Positions 1 through 11,801 of a DNA stretch of 64,000 nt are shown here, piece after piece (position 1 is the first letter of the stretch; the number at the start of each line of letters is the position of its first letter). Below the pieces are notes generated by a model, which was not told where the DNA came from, did not search any database, and was given only the letters and a program-made list of their open reading frames with translations. Origin of the DNA: Oncomelania hupensis (lineage: Eukaryota > Mollusca > Gastropoda > Littorinimorpha > Pomatiopsidae); NCBI GenBank assembly GCA_036898135.1, contig CM072511.1, positions 157,476,494 to 157,540,493 of the forward strand, given 5' to 3'. Made by a program: the position numbers and the translations under genes.

Positions 1-817
1 ACATTTTAGATCTTCTTCTTCTTTCTTTTTTTTTAAATCAAAACAGTCGTTTGGTTAAACATACATGTGGTCATCATTGTATAATTCTTCATCTTTTTGC
101 TGAAAGGATAAATAATTTTTAAAAAATTTAAATTAAAAGACCTTGGGCATGCACGGTTTTATTTCAAAAGTCAAGATTTCTGTCAGCCATAAATATGTCA
201 CGAGCCTACAAATTTCCATACCTACTACATACATTTTGTAAAATGACAAATATGTTCGTTTATTACACTTAGCAGTGAGCTGTATATGGGTAATTGCTGT
301 CCCTGAAAGTGCAAACAATAAGTATTAGTAAACCGAAGGGTGACTGTCTATGGGTTGTAAAACTTCTACTGTAAATGTTTGTTTCAATAACATTGATCAC
401 GGCTCATGTTTAAAAAATACAGTACTTTCTGTTTGTAACATCATCAGTTTTGATGTCAATTAACACACTAATAGAAAAGTGTTAGATCATATGGAAGTTA
501 ATAGGTCTTGCCATGATGGATTATCAGAGGAAACAATGGGTCATCTAATTATCACTCACACACAAAAATTAATAATTTCAGATGTTTATTGGCCCCTGAC
601 CTATAATCAAGGGCAAACCAAAATCCTACATCATTATATTATTATTCATGAAGAGTTCACAAGAGACATCACAATATGCTATCACTATAATTCAGTAGAA
701 AATTTTTCATCATTATCTTCCTTTAAACTTTCATTCTATTCTCTTCTTTATCGCCCATTATTTACAGGATATTTGTCTCACTAATTAAAAAAATATCTCA
801 TGCAAAAGGTTTCTTAC

Positions 818-3800
818 TTGACTGTGAATGCGCATCACAGTTTCTCCCATCATCACTCTCATGATGTAATCCATAGACTGTGGACAAATTTGTTAGTTTA
901 GTAATTGGTTGTAATTTTCCGATGGTCACTTTTTGAAATGCACACATCTGATCATCATTAATTATGTACTATTCCTTAATTCTGCTTTGAAAAGCTTAAA
1001 ACCAAAATTAATGAATTAAAATGTATAAAGTGCATGAAACTGTACACATAAGCATGATCACAGCGCTGGGGGAGAAGGGAAAAGTAATCACCACAATAAC
1101 AAATGGGTAAATCAAATAAACAGTTACACATTATTGAAATATTAAATACTTACAACACAGTAGTATAACATTACTTTCTCTCTTTCACACTCTCCCCCTC
1201 TTATCTCCGACACATGCACTCTTTTTCATTCCCAGTTATACAACGCAAGCCACGGACTTCAGGATTGTTCAGCAGGAAATTATTTTGGAGTACGGTTGAC
1301 TTTTACCCACGTAAGCACAACAATTATGGGGATTGCATGAAAACAATATAGCCCTCACAGAGCAAGGTGCTGTATATTTACAACAACAAAAAGACCAAAG
1401 GCAGCTGAGTGTCTATGAATCACATTTACAATTGTAGCAGAACACCAATAAGCTTATCAATTCTCTACTAGTGCGCTGCTAAAAGTTTCATTTCGTGCAG
1501 CGGATGATTAAAGGTTTCATTTCCTTTGAAACAGGGAGATTTTGATAAATCTTTGCATTTTAAAAATAAAACAAAGTTGTAACTTAACTAACCTGCATGG
1601 TCTGATCGTATGGTAATATGTTTGTCAAAGCTTGTATTAGCAAGTCCTCTTGGCCATCTTCCAACAATGCAATGCAGCTGTCGTCGTCAAGTGACCCTAG
1701 AAACAATTAGAGATGATCAGCGCAAATAAACGTAAAATATAAACGTAAGAGAATGATTGTCTTGGTGACAATATAGAATTTAACTATGATCCCGAAGAGA
1801 ATGACCATAGCGAGACTTTTTGCGAGATTGTTTATAGTTACTTCCCTTGCACTTGGTTTGTCGGAATACTATGCTAACACGCACAGAAAGCAACTAAAAA
1901 GTATTTCAGCTTTCTCTCAGATCTTCTGTTTACACCCAACATCAACTGGGTCATACGTTATCATTTTTAGTGTCCTAAGTTCATTATTCTATTTGCAGTT
2001 CATCTATTTATACTTTTAACAGTCCAAATGCTGGTGTCGTTTTTTTGTTTTTGTTTTTTTTTTTCCCAGAAATAATTAAAATTTTGTAAACAATTTTTAT
2101 TTTTTGACCAAAATTTATTGACCTTGACCTTAAAGTAAAGTCATTCATTCATTCATTAATAATTATCAATGTCTCATGGATATACACCATCGTACCAAGT
2201 TTGGTTATGACATATTAAAGTAGGTTCCGAGTAATTAGCCACTTTAAAGTTTTGCACCATGGACCCGTTCGCTTGTCATCACTCTTCCCAAAAAAGGTAA
2301 CCTTCAGGAGTGTGAAAATTACCGCACCATCAGCCTCATCAGCCATCCCAGCAAGGTCCTCCTGAAAATAATACTCAACAGGTTGAAACCCCAAGCTGAA
2401 CAAATCATAGCTGAAGAACAAGCAGGATTCCGAACTGGGCGAAGTACCACTGAACAGATTTTCAACATCAGAATAACCTGCGAGAAATATCTACAGCACC
2501 AACATTGGCAACAACATCTATATCATGTGTTTGTAGACTCCAAGAAAGCGTTTGATAGTCTGTGGGCAACCATGAGAGTTTACAACATCAGCCCTAAAAT
2601 CATATCTACCGGTGAAATACAGCTTGTGGCCTTTGTCAGGTGTTTCTAGCGAAGTTCGGTGATACCTAAAACGTTCCATCGATAATGGTCCAGCTCGTGG
2701 GCCAGTTCTTCCAATTTTTCTTCCGCAGTTAGGGTCTTGAAATTCCCAGGTTCCTATGACGATGTTTCTAGTGCGGATCTTGCGAAGTTGTCCATCAATA
2801 GCACGCTTATCACCTCAGTCCTGGTGGCCAAAGGAAGGCAAGGTCCTTGGTGACCCGGGCGACGACCGATCGGTATGGAGTGAATGGTTCTGGGCAAGAA
2901 AGACCTGACAGGGCCCAATCCTCTCCAGGCTGTTGTCCACAGCCGATATCCACGAATACAGTGTGGCTCGCTTTGGTCCCGAGCACGTGGTCGTTGAACC
3001 TGCAGTAACATGAAGTTCCTCCGTCCTGGCAGGTGACTTCTGTGTAGAAGACTTCCGACCAGTGATGACGTGCCGACATCAACCCTGTTAGTCACCTCTT
3101 ATAACACGCCGGGAAATGTTGGGTCTATTCTATTCAGTGCCCGAACCCACAGTGCAGTCCTCCACAACAGCGCCATCGCAACTGGTTCAGAACAATCGGT
3201 GTGCGTCAAGGATGCCTACTCTCTCCAACACTCTTTAACATCTTCATAGAGCACATCATGTCAGATGCCCTTGCAGATCACAAAGGCACAGTCAGCATAG
3301 GAGTAGAGCAATCTCCAACTTCCGTTTTGCGGATCACATTGATGGATTGGCTGGAGAGGAACAAGAACTTGAACAGCTGGTACAGAGGCTTGACACCACC
3401 TCCAGAGCCTATGGAATGGAAATAAGTGCAGAGAAGACCAAAATGATTACCAACAACACCAACGGCATCAACATGGACAAAGTCCAAGACCAGTCCCTCA
3501 ACAAAGTGCACAGCTTCAAATATTTAGGAGCCATTGTATCAGACAATGCGTCCCGACAGGAAGTCCTCTCCAGGATCGCACAAACAACTGCTGCCCTGAC
3601 AAGGTTAAAGGCCATTTGGAAAGACAGAACCATCAGTCTACATTCCAAGCTACAGTTGCAGCGCTCTCTTGTCATCTCCATCTTCCTATACGCTTGCAAA
3701 ACATGGACCCTCACAGCAGATCTACAACGAGGAATACAAAGCATAGAGATTGGGTGCTACAGAAGACCTCTCCAACAGACTATCACACAAGCAATTGGAC

Positions 3801-6800
3801 AACACGAAGACATGCTCACAGTGGTGAAGAAACGGAAACTTTGATGGTATGGTCACATCACCAGAGCATCAGGGCTTGCAAAGACCATCCTGCAAGGCAC
3901 GGTGCAAAGAGGCAGAAAAAGAGGGAGACAGAAATTTGAGAACAAGAGGAGTGAGGACAACATTCGAGAATGGACTGGCTTGACACTAAGCATAGCCATG
4001 AGGGTTGCTAAAGACAGAGAAGATGGGGTACACTGGTTAAACGATCATCTGTGATGCCCCTACGACCTTCGAGTTACGGGACAGGATAGAATAAGAATAA
4101 AGTTTTGCACAGATTGCAGGCGGACAAACACTTTTTAAACATTTATTTTCATTTTGGACTATGTAGGACTCATATTGCACAGATTTTTAAAAATCGGGAA
4201 ACACTTTTTGTGTGTGTGGGGGAGAGATGCGGAAGGGATGGGGGTGTGGGGGATGGGGAGTTATAGTAGATAGCATTACATTGCTATGCATGTGAGTCAA
4301 TAAAAGGTCATAATTATTTCCCTGGGCATTACACTCTTGCTAATAAACTCTGCCAACCCCTCTTTGTTCAAGATATAATTTCCCCGTATACAAATTCAAG
4401 AAATAGGACAACTCACTTCGTGACACGGGCCCTTGCATATACTTATGATGTCTGTCACTGTCTTTCCCATTCCAAACAGCAACAAGTTCTTCTTTCAGTC
4501 CGTGTATTCTGCTAATCAACTCTTCATTTGAAAGATTGAGCTTTGGAATCCTGCAAATGTTCACATTAATAACATGTTTATAGAAGGGAAGGAGGAAGAG
4601 ACTGCAACATGTATTAATACTGGATGCTATAAAAGTGAGCGTTGTGAACCCGTGGACTAAGGTGTGACTAACTTGCACGTAGGATCGATCCCGCCTCTTG
4701 GCATTATGTTTCTCCAAATATTATTTCTTTTTGACTCGGGCAACGTCTCAGGGGTTTATCCAGGCAATCCAGTTCCCCCCTCCCCTCCCAACAAAATTTG
4801 AACAAACACAACTAATATTAGGTATAGGTTGTGTTTGGGCCAGTCTATGACTATGCCTCCCAATGGAAGGGGGCCCAGAATTTTCCGATATAAAATGTAC
4901 AATGTGTCAATAAAGTGCAAAAAAACCCCAAAAAACGTCAGGTTACATGGTTTTAAAATAATATATGGTCCACCTCGCTGTTAAATAGATTATCTGAAAA
5001 GAAGTTAGTGAATATCTGACATTTAATAGGTATTCACTTCTTTTACAGTTTATGAGTCTGCTAGATGGTCCACAAAGCAGGGTATTTTTTAAAGTTCTAT
5101 AGTAAACATTTGCACAACTAATATGGCCAAGTTCATAAAATTCTTATGAAATTATATTAATTTAATTACAACTCAAATTCTAATCAATTTTCCATAAAGA
5201 AAAACAAATTCAAATTTAGTATGTGAAACCATTTACTTGTAATGCTGACATATATTAATAACAGGAGTTATGCACATATAGACTCCTGAAGGTCTTTCCT
5301 GGCCAACGGGGTTGCGTTCAAGATTACACTATATTCATACGCGAGCGTTCACTGCACATTTTTAGTAAGTCAGCCATTGTGCAAGGGGTCCAGCGGACTG
5401 CAAAGACCCGAATCAGGACCACCCACTGTACATGTATAGTACATGCAGCACTACATGTGTAATACATGCAGCACTACATTCCTCTACACTTCAGAAGCGC
5501 GAGTTGGCATGTATGAAATCCACCACAAGCAGGTGAACAGTGCTAGCATGGAGAGGCACCGTTTTCCAATACAGTACATAGATGCATATGCTACACCCTT
5601 TGAGCTACACACCGTTTACAAGCCGGAGTTGAAATCTTTGTACAAAAATATTTTTATGCATATAACGGATTTACACTGATCTCAGAAATGATGACTGGCA
5701 TGTTTGAAAAACTGGATTTCATGTTTTAACCGGAGAAATCTCATGCCTGTTATGTGAACACAACCCTGGCAAAACTACTCTGTTCTGTAGTAAAGAGAAA
5801 AACAAATTAGGAATGCCCTCATAGCAAAGTGATGGGGGTTCTATTTTAGTTTACAATGCAATCCTCTTTGTGTTAGGTTAATTTTATTATTATATTATCC
5901 TTTCCACCAATTCTTTTTACAGTTTATAAATTAATTTTTATAAATGGTATGGTTTGGTGTGGTATGGGTGTTTTAACAAGGATTCATAATTTTCTAACAG
6001 TTTCATTAATTCAACACATCAAAGTTATCAAATTATTACACTATTACAATACACAAAACAAATAACATACGTATTTATGTTGTTTTCTGGAGGCTTTTTC
6101 CTCTTGCATGCTCCACTCTTTTTCATACTTGGAAAGTCTAAATTAGAAAGAGGAAAATTTATTTTTTTTAACCCAGTTAACATAGTTATCTCCTTTGACA
6201 TAAAACAATACTGACTAAGAATGCGGTTAAACAAACACAATTACATCAGCCTTCCAAAGATGCGTTTGTGCCATAATGGCAGCTATAAGCCAAATTTCCT
6301 TAGTAAAATAAAGACAATAATTCATTTTGTATCTTGTAGTACACAAATGTTACTTGAATGTTGAGTGAAGGTAGATGTGCCACAGCAGCACCTACAATGC
6401 CTGTTCTCACCCATGCCCAAATCTAAGTACCTACAAACAGTTAAAAGGACTGTATGAACCTTGCTTCCTGTGCGGTGTTATGTCTGTTACATTCTCTTTT
6501 GGTTCCCATGAATTATACCTGCACAGAACATAAAAATCATTATGAATATTCTACACAAACACATTTTTATACTAATTACAAAGTATTTAAACGGCAAAAC
6601 CTTATGCAAAACAATTGTGGCTTAGGTTACTTACAGGACCTCAAGATCAGATTTCAGTTTCACAGACCCTTTCAAATTCATAGTGGAGTGTTCGTTCCCC
6701 TTGCCAGACTAAAGTTAGGTAAATCCCCCCAAAAAGATTTTCCTAAAGTATGATATTTATATAAATCAATACATTCTTTTGGTTATGTGACTATTAATCG

Positions 6801-7949
6801 CATCACCTCTATACACAAATATCACTGCTGCGACAGTGTGCATAGTACTAATAGGCACAGATTACACAACTGGCAAGACATTCCCAAAAATTCAAATTTG
6901 TGAGTTTGGTTTGAGTTACAATTACCAATTATATGCTTTTAGTTTTACTATGCTATACTATACTATACTATACTATATATAATGCAATATTATTGCAATT
7001 TCCAAAAGTGAACTTAATAATAATAATTATAATAATAATAAACCATTTGTACAGCGCCCTTCCTCAAAACAGCTCAAAGCGCTCTACAGAAGAGATGTTT
7101 CTTTAAATAGCAAATAAATAAATGAAGTTATTGTCAAGAAATAAAGAAACATGTATGATACCCTCCATTTAAGTTAATATTGCAAACAAAAAGTATGGCC
7201 ATGCTTAAATATGCTCATTCTCTCCCTCCTTTTTTGGGTGTGTGGGTGGGGGGGTTATTTTTTGTTGTTGAAAGGTCAAGTTAATAATACTTAAAAAATT
7301 TTACCTGAACAATTCTTTTATTCCCTCTTTCAGCCTAATAATTTTCTATCAGAACAATCAACAAAACTCACAAAAATAAATTAAACATAAAGCACTCACT
7401 TTGAAGACCATCCTTTCCACTTTACTAAAACTTCAGTTCTTCCCTGCAAAAATGTACATAAAAAAGCCACAATTACTATATTAGGCCAAACTAAATAATA
7501 TAAACACAAGTTTCTTTTGTTGTTTTTTCATGTAACATTTTTGTAAAATCTACAAGCACACTAGAAACTACTATTGTCCATTAATGCAAAGGATTCTAAA
7601 AATAACTCCAATCACCTGATTTGGCACCTGGCTATTCATCTCGAGGTCACACATTTGAATACTTGTGGAAGCTACTTTATGTTTCTACTCCTCAATCTTA
7701 TGGGTGAAAACAGCCTATTTTGGCAAGGTCATCCATGTAGAGCTATGAAATTTGGCAAAGTCACAGCAGAGATGTGGTACCTTACTGTGAAAACCATAAT
7801 TTAAACCTGATTATGGAATAAGATGCCAAAAAAAAACTTAAAAAAAAAATATATATATATATGTTGCCAATTGTGCGTAACAAATAACTTACAGTTTTAG
7901 ACTTGCGAGAGCGTATGATTTTTTCAATTTCATACACCTTCTCTGCCAT
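818..7949 (-). CDS. Chromodomain protein gene, seven exons, 3' end outside window
   Basis: Seven exons read right to left: 7947-7893 with ATG at 7949, 7443-7400, 6518-6460, 6137-6071, 4550-4417, 1696-1593 and 877-818. All have AG acceptors and GT donors (GTAAGT, GTGAGT, GTATGT, GTGAGT, GTTAGT, GTAAGA; the exon 3 donor GTTCAT is weak). Phases fit at every junction, giving 525 nt or 175 codons without a stop. Residues about 4-50 form a chromodomain: VYEIEKIIRSRKSKT, then EVLVKWKGWSS, then YNSWEPKENV, with the aromatic cage positions Y, W and W present. A basic stretch KKSGACKRKKPP follows and may be a nuclear localisation signal. The acidic/leucine-rich C-terminal part (LLEDGQEDLLIQALTNILP, SMDYIMRVMMGETVM) I do not recognise. 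Chromodomains usually bind methylated histone tails, so a nuclear chromatin role is likely. The gene continues past the left edge. Exon 3's end is the least certain point. Confidence 0.72.
2255..4090 (+). mobile_element. RTE-like LINE copy 1, rearranged, with 3' tail
   Basis: Homology to the fuller copy at 18849-21069 starts at the 'caccatggac' segment (RT fingers) and runs to the family tail GGGACAGGATAGAATAAG. The palm region is damaged: FADDID is out of frame (near 3330), and the frame after 3347 carries the C-terminal segment SFKYLGAIVSDN. Between about 2606 and 3152 some 36 bp of the LINE is replaced by a reverse-oriented segment of the same family's 5' end. Frameshifts make it dead. Confidence 0.85.
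2606..3152 (-). mobile_element. Inverted 5' end of an RTE-like LINE (endonuclease part)
   Basis: On the minus strand this begins at 3152 with CTGTGGGTTCGGGCACTGAA, the same 5' end seen at 38946 and 63690. It runs into an AP-endonuclease N-terminus, readable as GTWNFKTL, then EEKLEELAHEL, then WNVLGITELRW, then GHKLYFTG. This is the hallmark of RTE-type endonucleases. It stops at about 2606 inside the endonuclease. Confidence 0.75.
6945..7095. repeat. TACTA repeat, ATA repeat and 'GCGC' short interspersed fragment
   Basis: A run of TATAC/TACTA units (6950-6978) is followed by an AAT array (7018-7040). Next comes a segment with AGCGCCCTTCCTC and CTCAAAGCGCTCTACA. The same layout (AAT array next to AGCGCC..AAAGCGC) recurs at 54145-54210, so I read it as a dispersed short repeat. 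Confidence 0.5.
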
Positions 7950-7993
7950 TTCAACCAGAGTCACACTGTCTCAGTGTCTGATTTGAAGGAGAT
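7893..7993 (-). other. First coding exon of the chromodomain gene with splice acceptor in 5' UTR
   Basis: A pyrimidine-rich acceptor (TTTTTCCTCCACAG) precedes position 7993. The exon has 44 nt of leader, then ATG at 7949 and 19 codons to the GTAAGT donor at 7892. Because an acceptor lies upstream of the ATG, at least one upstream non-coding exon must exist; the best candidate ends at 9057. Confidence 0.6.
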
Positions 7994-8261
7994 CTGTGGA
8001 GGAAAAACAATACTTAACAATTGATAACATTTTTTTTTTTATAGTACGACCAGGAATTCCGAAACCAAACATAACACTATATTATATATGTTAGGAAGTA
8101 TGATAGGTTACGTTATCCTATAATATTAATAACCTACTCTCAATGCAAAGGTTTGCAATCAAATCCAGTCAATAACTGTTTGTGCTGATTCTTTAAGAAT
8201 TGCTCATCATAAGATCATCATGGAAAATATGTATGTCCCAATGTGTGTACTTTACTTATGT

Positions 8262-8298
<37 letters not shown>
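8262..8298. repeat. (CA)n microsatellite
   Basis: About 18 uninterrupted CA units. Confidence 0.95.
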
Positions 8299-8300
<2 letters not shown>

Positions 8301-9056
8301 GGAGTAAAAAGTAAAAATACATGTACACTAACAGCAACTTTGACATTATAATTTATAGTAGCAGGATCACACTACCGGAATTAATGTATTTAATTAAGAC
8401 AGCAAACTATACTTAGTGCATGCTGGTGGTGTGTCTGGCATTTACCTGTTTAAGACATGGGCATAAGGATCTTATGAGTCTGTGACTGTGAGAAGGAATG
8501 TGCACGTACAAAGACTAGACCTCTCATCCAAAACAGTAGGTAACCTCATAAGCCTCGTACATACCAAAGCAGTGCGCTTGTGTAACCACAGGCTCTGAAG
8601 TCTTTTCTTTCGTCTTTTTAAACTCGTGGGGCTCCTACATATATACGTAGTATAATATGTAATTGAGGCCTATGAATGACGAGACTTCCTAGCCTGTGGT
8701 GTAACACGCGGAAACCTGTGAAAGATAGATCTATCTATTCCCAAGTTCTATTCAAGATACCAGCTACATAAGCCCAAAGGAATTATTATTGTTAATAATT
8801 GACACAGACACACCGATAGCCTTTAGAAACAGGCACCCAAATAATGTGTAAAGCATTGTGATCGAACCCACGGACTTAGGGGGGCAGTTCGGCATTGTGG
8901 GCCAGTGACGGAAGGCTACTGGCAAATTTGCTACGTGACGCTATCTCATCTGATCCCACATGTCACAGTTCCTTACTTTGTGCAAATCCCAAACAAACAA
9001 AAGCATCTGACCATCAATACATAAATATGCGTACATGTATGTAACAAATCACTCAC

Positions 9057-9135
9057 CGTTTAGGATTTACGAAGACCGTAATCTGCACGCTTCTTCTCAT
9101 TAAAATTTTACTTCTTCCGCGTCTAATGGCGCCAA
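9057..9135 (-). promoter_or_regulatory. Probable 5' non-coding exon and promoter-proximal region of the chromodomain gene
   Basis: On the minus strand a strong donor (AAACG then GTGAGT) ends an exon at 9057. Just upstream is GCGCCATTAGACGCGGAAG, with a CGGAAG ETS-type motif. Spliced to 7993 it would carry an ATG at about 9100 opening a 28-codon upstream ORF that stops before the main ATG. The assignment rests on position and splice signal only. Confidence 0.35.
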
Positions 9136-9514
9136 AATTGGACAGATGGCGTTGCTCATTACTCTCACATCAAAATCAAATTTCAAACGTTGTGAGCAAA
9201 ATCCGAGGAGAACGTTAGCAGTAGGCCTCTTGCTAAAAACCATTTTAAAACATTACCAACAAAACAAAAAATCAATTTGATCTGTAAGCATGCCATAAGT
9301 GTGCCTACCCCCACTTTTCCACCCCTCATCAGTGCTATGAGATTAATTCCTTAGGCAAAACACCTTCCATCATAAGACGGAATGATTGTAAGCTTGCTTA
9401 TGATTTTCCGATAACTATTTTCTTCCAACCCAAAAATGTTTTAACTTTTCCCAAATTAATTTATTGTTTATTTTATAAAAACATGTTTTTATGCAACAGT
9501 ATTTTATTGTGGAT

Positions 9515-10065
9515 ACTCCCCCTCCTCCCCTTCCTCTAACCCCACACCTTACCCCCACTCACGCCCTCCGGCAAAATCAGTATTGTTTCATGCCATTGGC
9601 ACATTTAGGCTACATAAAACCGAAGAACAGGTCATGGTGTGAGGAAAACAACACCAAACACACAAACACACTGGCGAACAAATATATGCACCCGTTAGGG
9701 TCCAGTACGTTTTCATATCGTAATGTGCTGACCATCTTTGTTGTCCGGACTTACGATTTACACACAGTTCTATCCTCTGAATCTACGATGGAGTCGTTTG
9801 AGATTTTATCGTAAGCTTGTTGTACAACTTAGTGCAGCGTGTGACCGGGTAAATCTTATGAAAATCGGTAGGTCTGACCTGGGCTTACATTATTGCAGAT
9901 ACACCCTCCAACCCCACTTCTTACTCCAACCCCCGCCCTCCGGCAAAATCAGTATTGTTGCATGCCATTGTCACATTTACATGAAAACGAAGAGAAGGTG
10001 GTGTGGGTGACTGAGGAAAACAACAAATACACAAACACATGGGCGAACAAATATATGTACATAAC
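9515..10065. repeat. Direct duplication of a ~165-bp segment
   Basis: Two diverged copies at about 9515-9695 and 9900-10060 share GCCCTCCGGCAAAATCAGTA, CATGCCATTG, ACAAACACA and GGCGAACAAATATATG. They are head to tail with a 205-bp unrelated spacer. Neither encodes a conserved protein. Confidence 0.6.
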
Positions 10066-10212
10066 AAAGTTATATAAGTTGTAAACGTTTACAAATCTGT
10101 TGCTTTAACTTTCTGTTAACTAGCCTTTACCCCAAAGCAAAAAGTAGAAAAGTATCACTTTATGACAAGTACATTTATTGAATTAATGAAATTTAAATTA
10201 TTTAAAATAAAA

Positions 10213-11590
10213 TGCTGGAAGTCATCAAAAGCCTGTATTACAAGGCTACCAATGCAGTCCTCCACAACTGCGCTATCGGAAACTGGTTCAGAACAACAAT
10301 CGAGTGTGCGTCAAGGATGCCTACTCTCTCCAACACTCTTTAACATCTTCCTAAAGCGCATATGTCAGAGGCCCTTGCAGATCACGAAGGTACAGTCAGC
10401 TTAGGGGGTAGAGCAATCAATCTCCAACCTCCGTTTTGCGGATGACATTGATGGATTGGCTGGAGAGGAACAAGAACTTGAACAGCCAGTACAGAGGCTT
10501 GACACCACCTTCAGAGCCTATGGAATTGAAACAAGTGCAGAGAATACCAAAATGATGACCAACACCATCAATGGCATCAACATGGACATCAAAGTCCAAG
10601 GCCAATCCCTCAACACAGTGCACAGCTTCAAATATTTAGGAGCCATAATATTGTATCAGACCATGGGTCCCGACAGGAAGTCCTCTCCAGGACCGCACAA
10701 ACAACTGACAAGGTTGAAACCCATTTGAAAAAGACAGGACCATCAGTCCACATTCCAAGGTAAGGCTGCTGCGCTCCCTTGTCATTTCCATCTTCTTATA
10801 TGCTTGCGAAACATGGACCCTCACAGCAGATCTATAACGAAGAATACAAAGCATGGAGATGAGATGCTACAGAAGACTTCTGGGCATTTACTATATCCAG
10901 CGAATCACCAACGACGAAGTCCGACAAACCATAACACAAGGTGTGGGAGGGACATCAAAGTCCAAGGCCAATCCCTCAACTCAGTGCATAGCTTCAAATA
11001 TTTAGGAGCTATTGTATCAGACAGGAGGTCCTCTCCAGGATCTCACAAACAACTGCTACTCTGACAAGTTTGAAGCTCATTTGGAAAGACAGGACTATCA
11101 GTCTACATTCCAAGATAAGGCTGCTGCGCTCCCTTGTAATCTCCAACTTCCTATACGCTTGCAAAACATGGACCTTCACAGGAGATCTACAACGAAAAAT
11201 ACAAAGTATGGAGATGTGGTTCTACAGAAGACTTCTGGGCATTTACTATACCCAGCACATCAACAACGACGAGGTCTGACAAACTATCACACAAGCCATT
11301 GGACAACACGATGACATGCTCACAGGGGTGAAGAAATGGAAACTCCGATGGTATGGCCACGTCACCAGAGCATCAGGCCTTGCAAAGACCATCCTGCAAG
11401 ACACGGTGCACGGAGGCAGAAGAAGAGGGAGACAGAAAAAGAGGTGGGAGGACAACATTGGAGAATGGACTGGCTTGCCACTGAGCGAAGCCATGAGGGT
11501 TGCTGAGAACAAAGAAAGATGGAGTATGCTGGTTAAACGATCACCTGTGGTGCCCCTACGACCTTCCATTTAGGGGATATAGGATAGGAT
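10213..11590 (+). mobile_element. RTE-like LINE copy 2, 5'-truncated, with internal duplication
   Basis: Starts in the RT palm (GTCATCAAAAGCCTGTA). It covers FADDID (near 10436), SFKYLGAI and the C-terminal QRRIQSMEM block. At about 10945 it jumps back and repeats from ACATCAAAGTCCAAGGCCAA to the true 3' end, through RRRGRQKKRWEDNI (11410-11455) and the tail GGGGATATAGGATAGGATAGG. Several frameshifts; inactive. Confidence 0.85.
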
Positions 11591-11780
11591 AGGACATTTA
11601 TTGACACTCCAAAGTAAAGGCTGGTAGTGTTGAGGTCGTCCACGCTTATGCTGATCACAACGCAGTGCCTGGAAAAAGAAGAGGCCGTTATAGGCTGAAC
11701 TAGCGCCTGCCAACCGTCACAGTGTATGATAACAAACTAAAATAAAAAGAGAAAAGAACCACATCTCTGCAATAACCACC

Positions 11781-11801
11781 AACCCTAACCCTAACCCTAA
11801 C
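11781..11801. repeat. Interstitial telomere-like (CCCTAA)3
   Basis: Three perfect CCCTAA units, the metazoan telomere repeat, inside ordinary sequence. Too short to call a telomere fusion. Confidence 0.7.

Larger units (their letters stand above)
1697..4416. other. Intron of the chromodomain gene filled by a LINE copy
   Basis: Between exon 5 and exon 6 of the minus-strand gene lies the plus-strand RTE copy at 2255-4090. The rest is A/T-rich intron sequence. I see no other coding potential in it. Confidence 0.5.

Noticed and set aside
6645..6719. Exon-like segment on the minus strand of the chromodomain gene
   Set aside because: Good acceptor and GTAAGT donor, but no reading frame fits the phases of the flanking exons, and the accepted exons join without it.
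7303..7332. 30-nt exon-like segment (LKEGIKELF) on the minus strand
   Set aside because: Phase fits after exon 2, but it would break the chromodomain; the YNSWEP exon at 6518 fits the same phase and completes the domain.
11781..11801. Telomere fusion site
   Set aside because: Only three units and no subtelomeric context.
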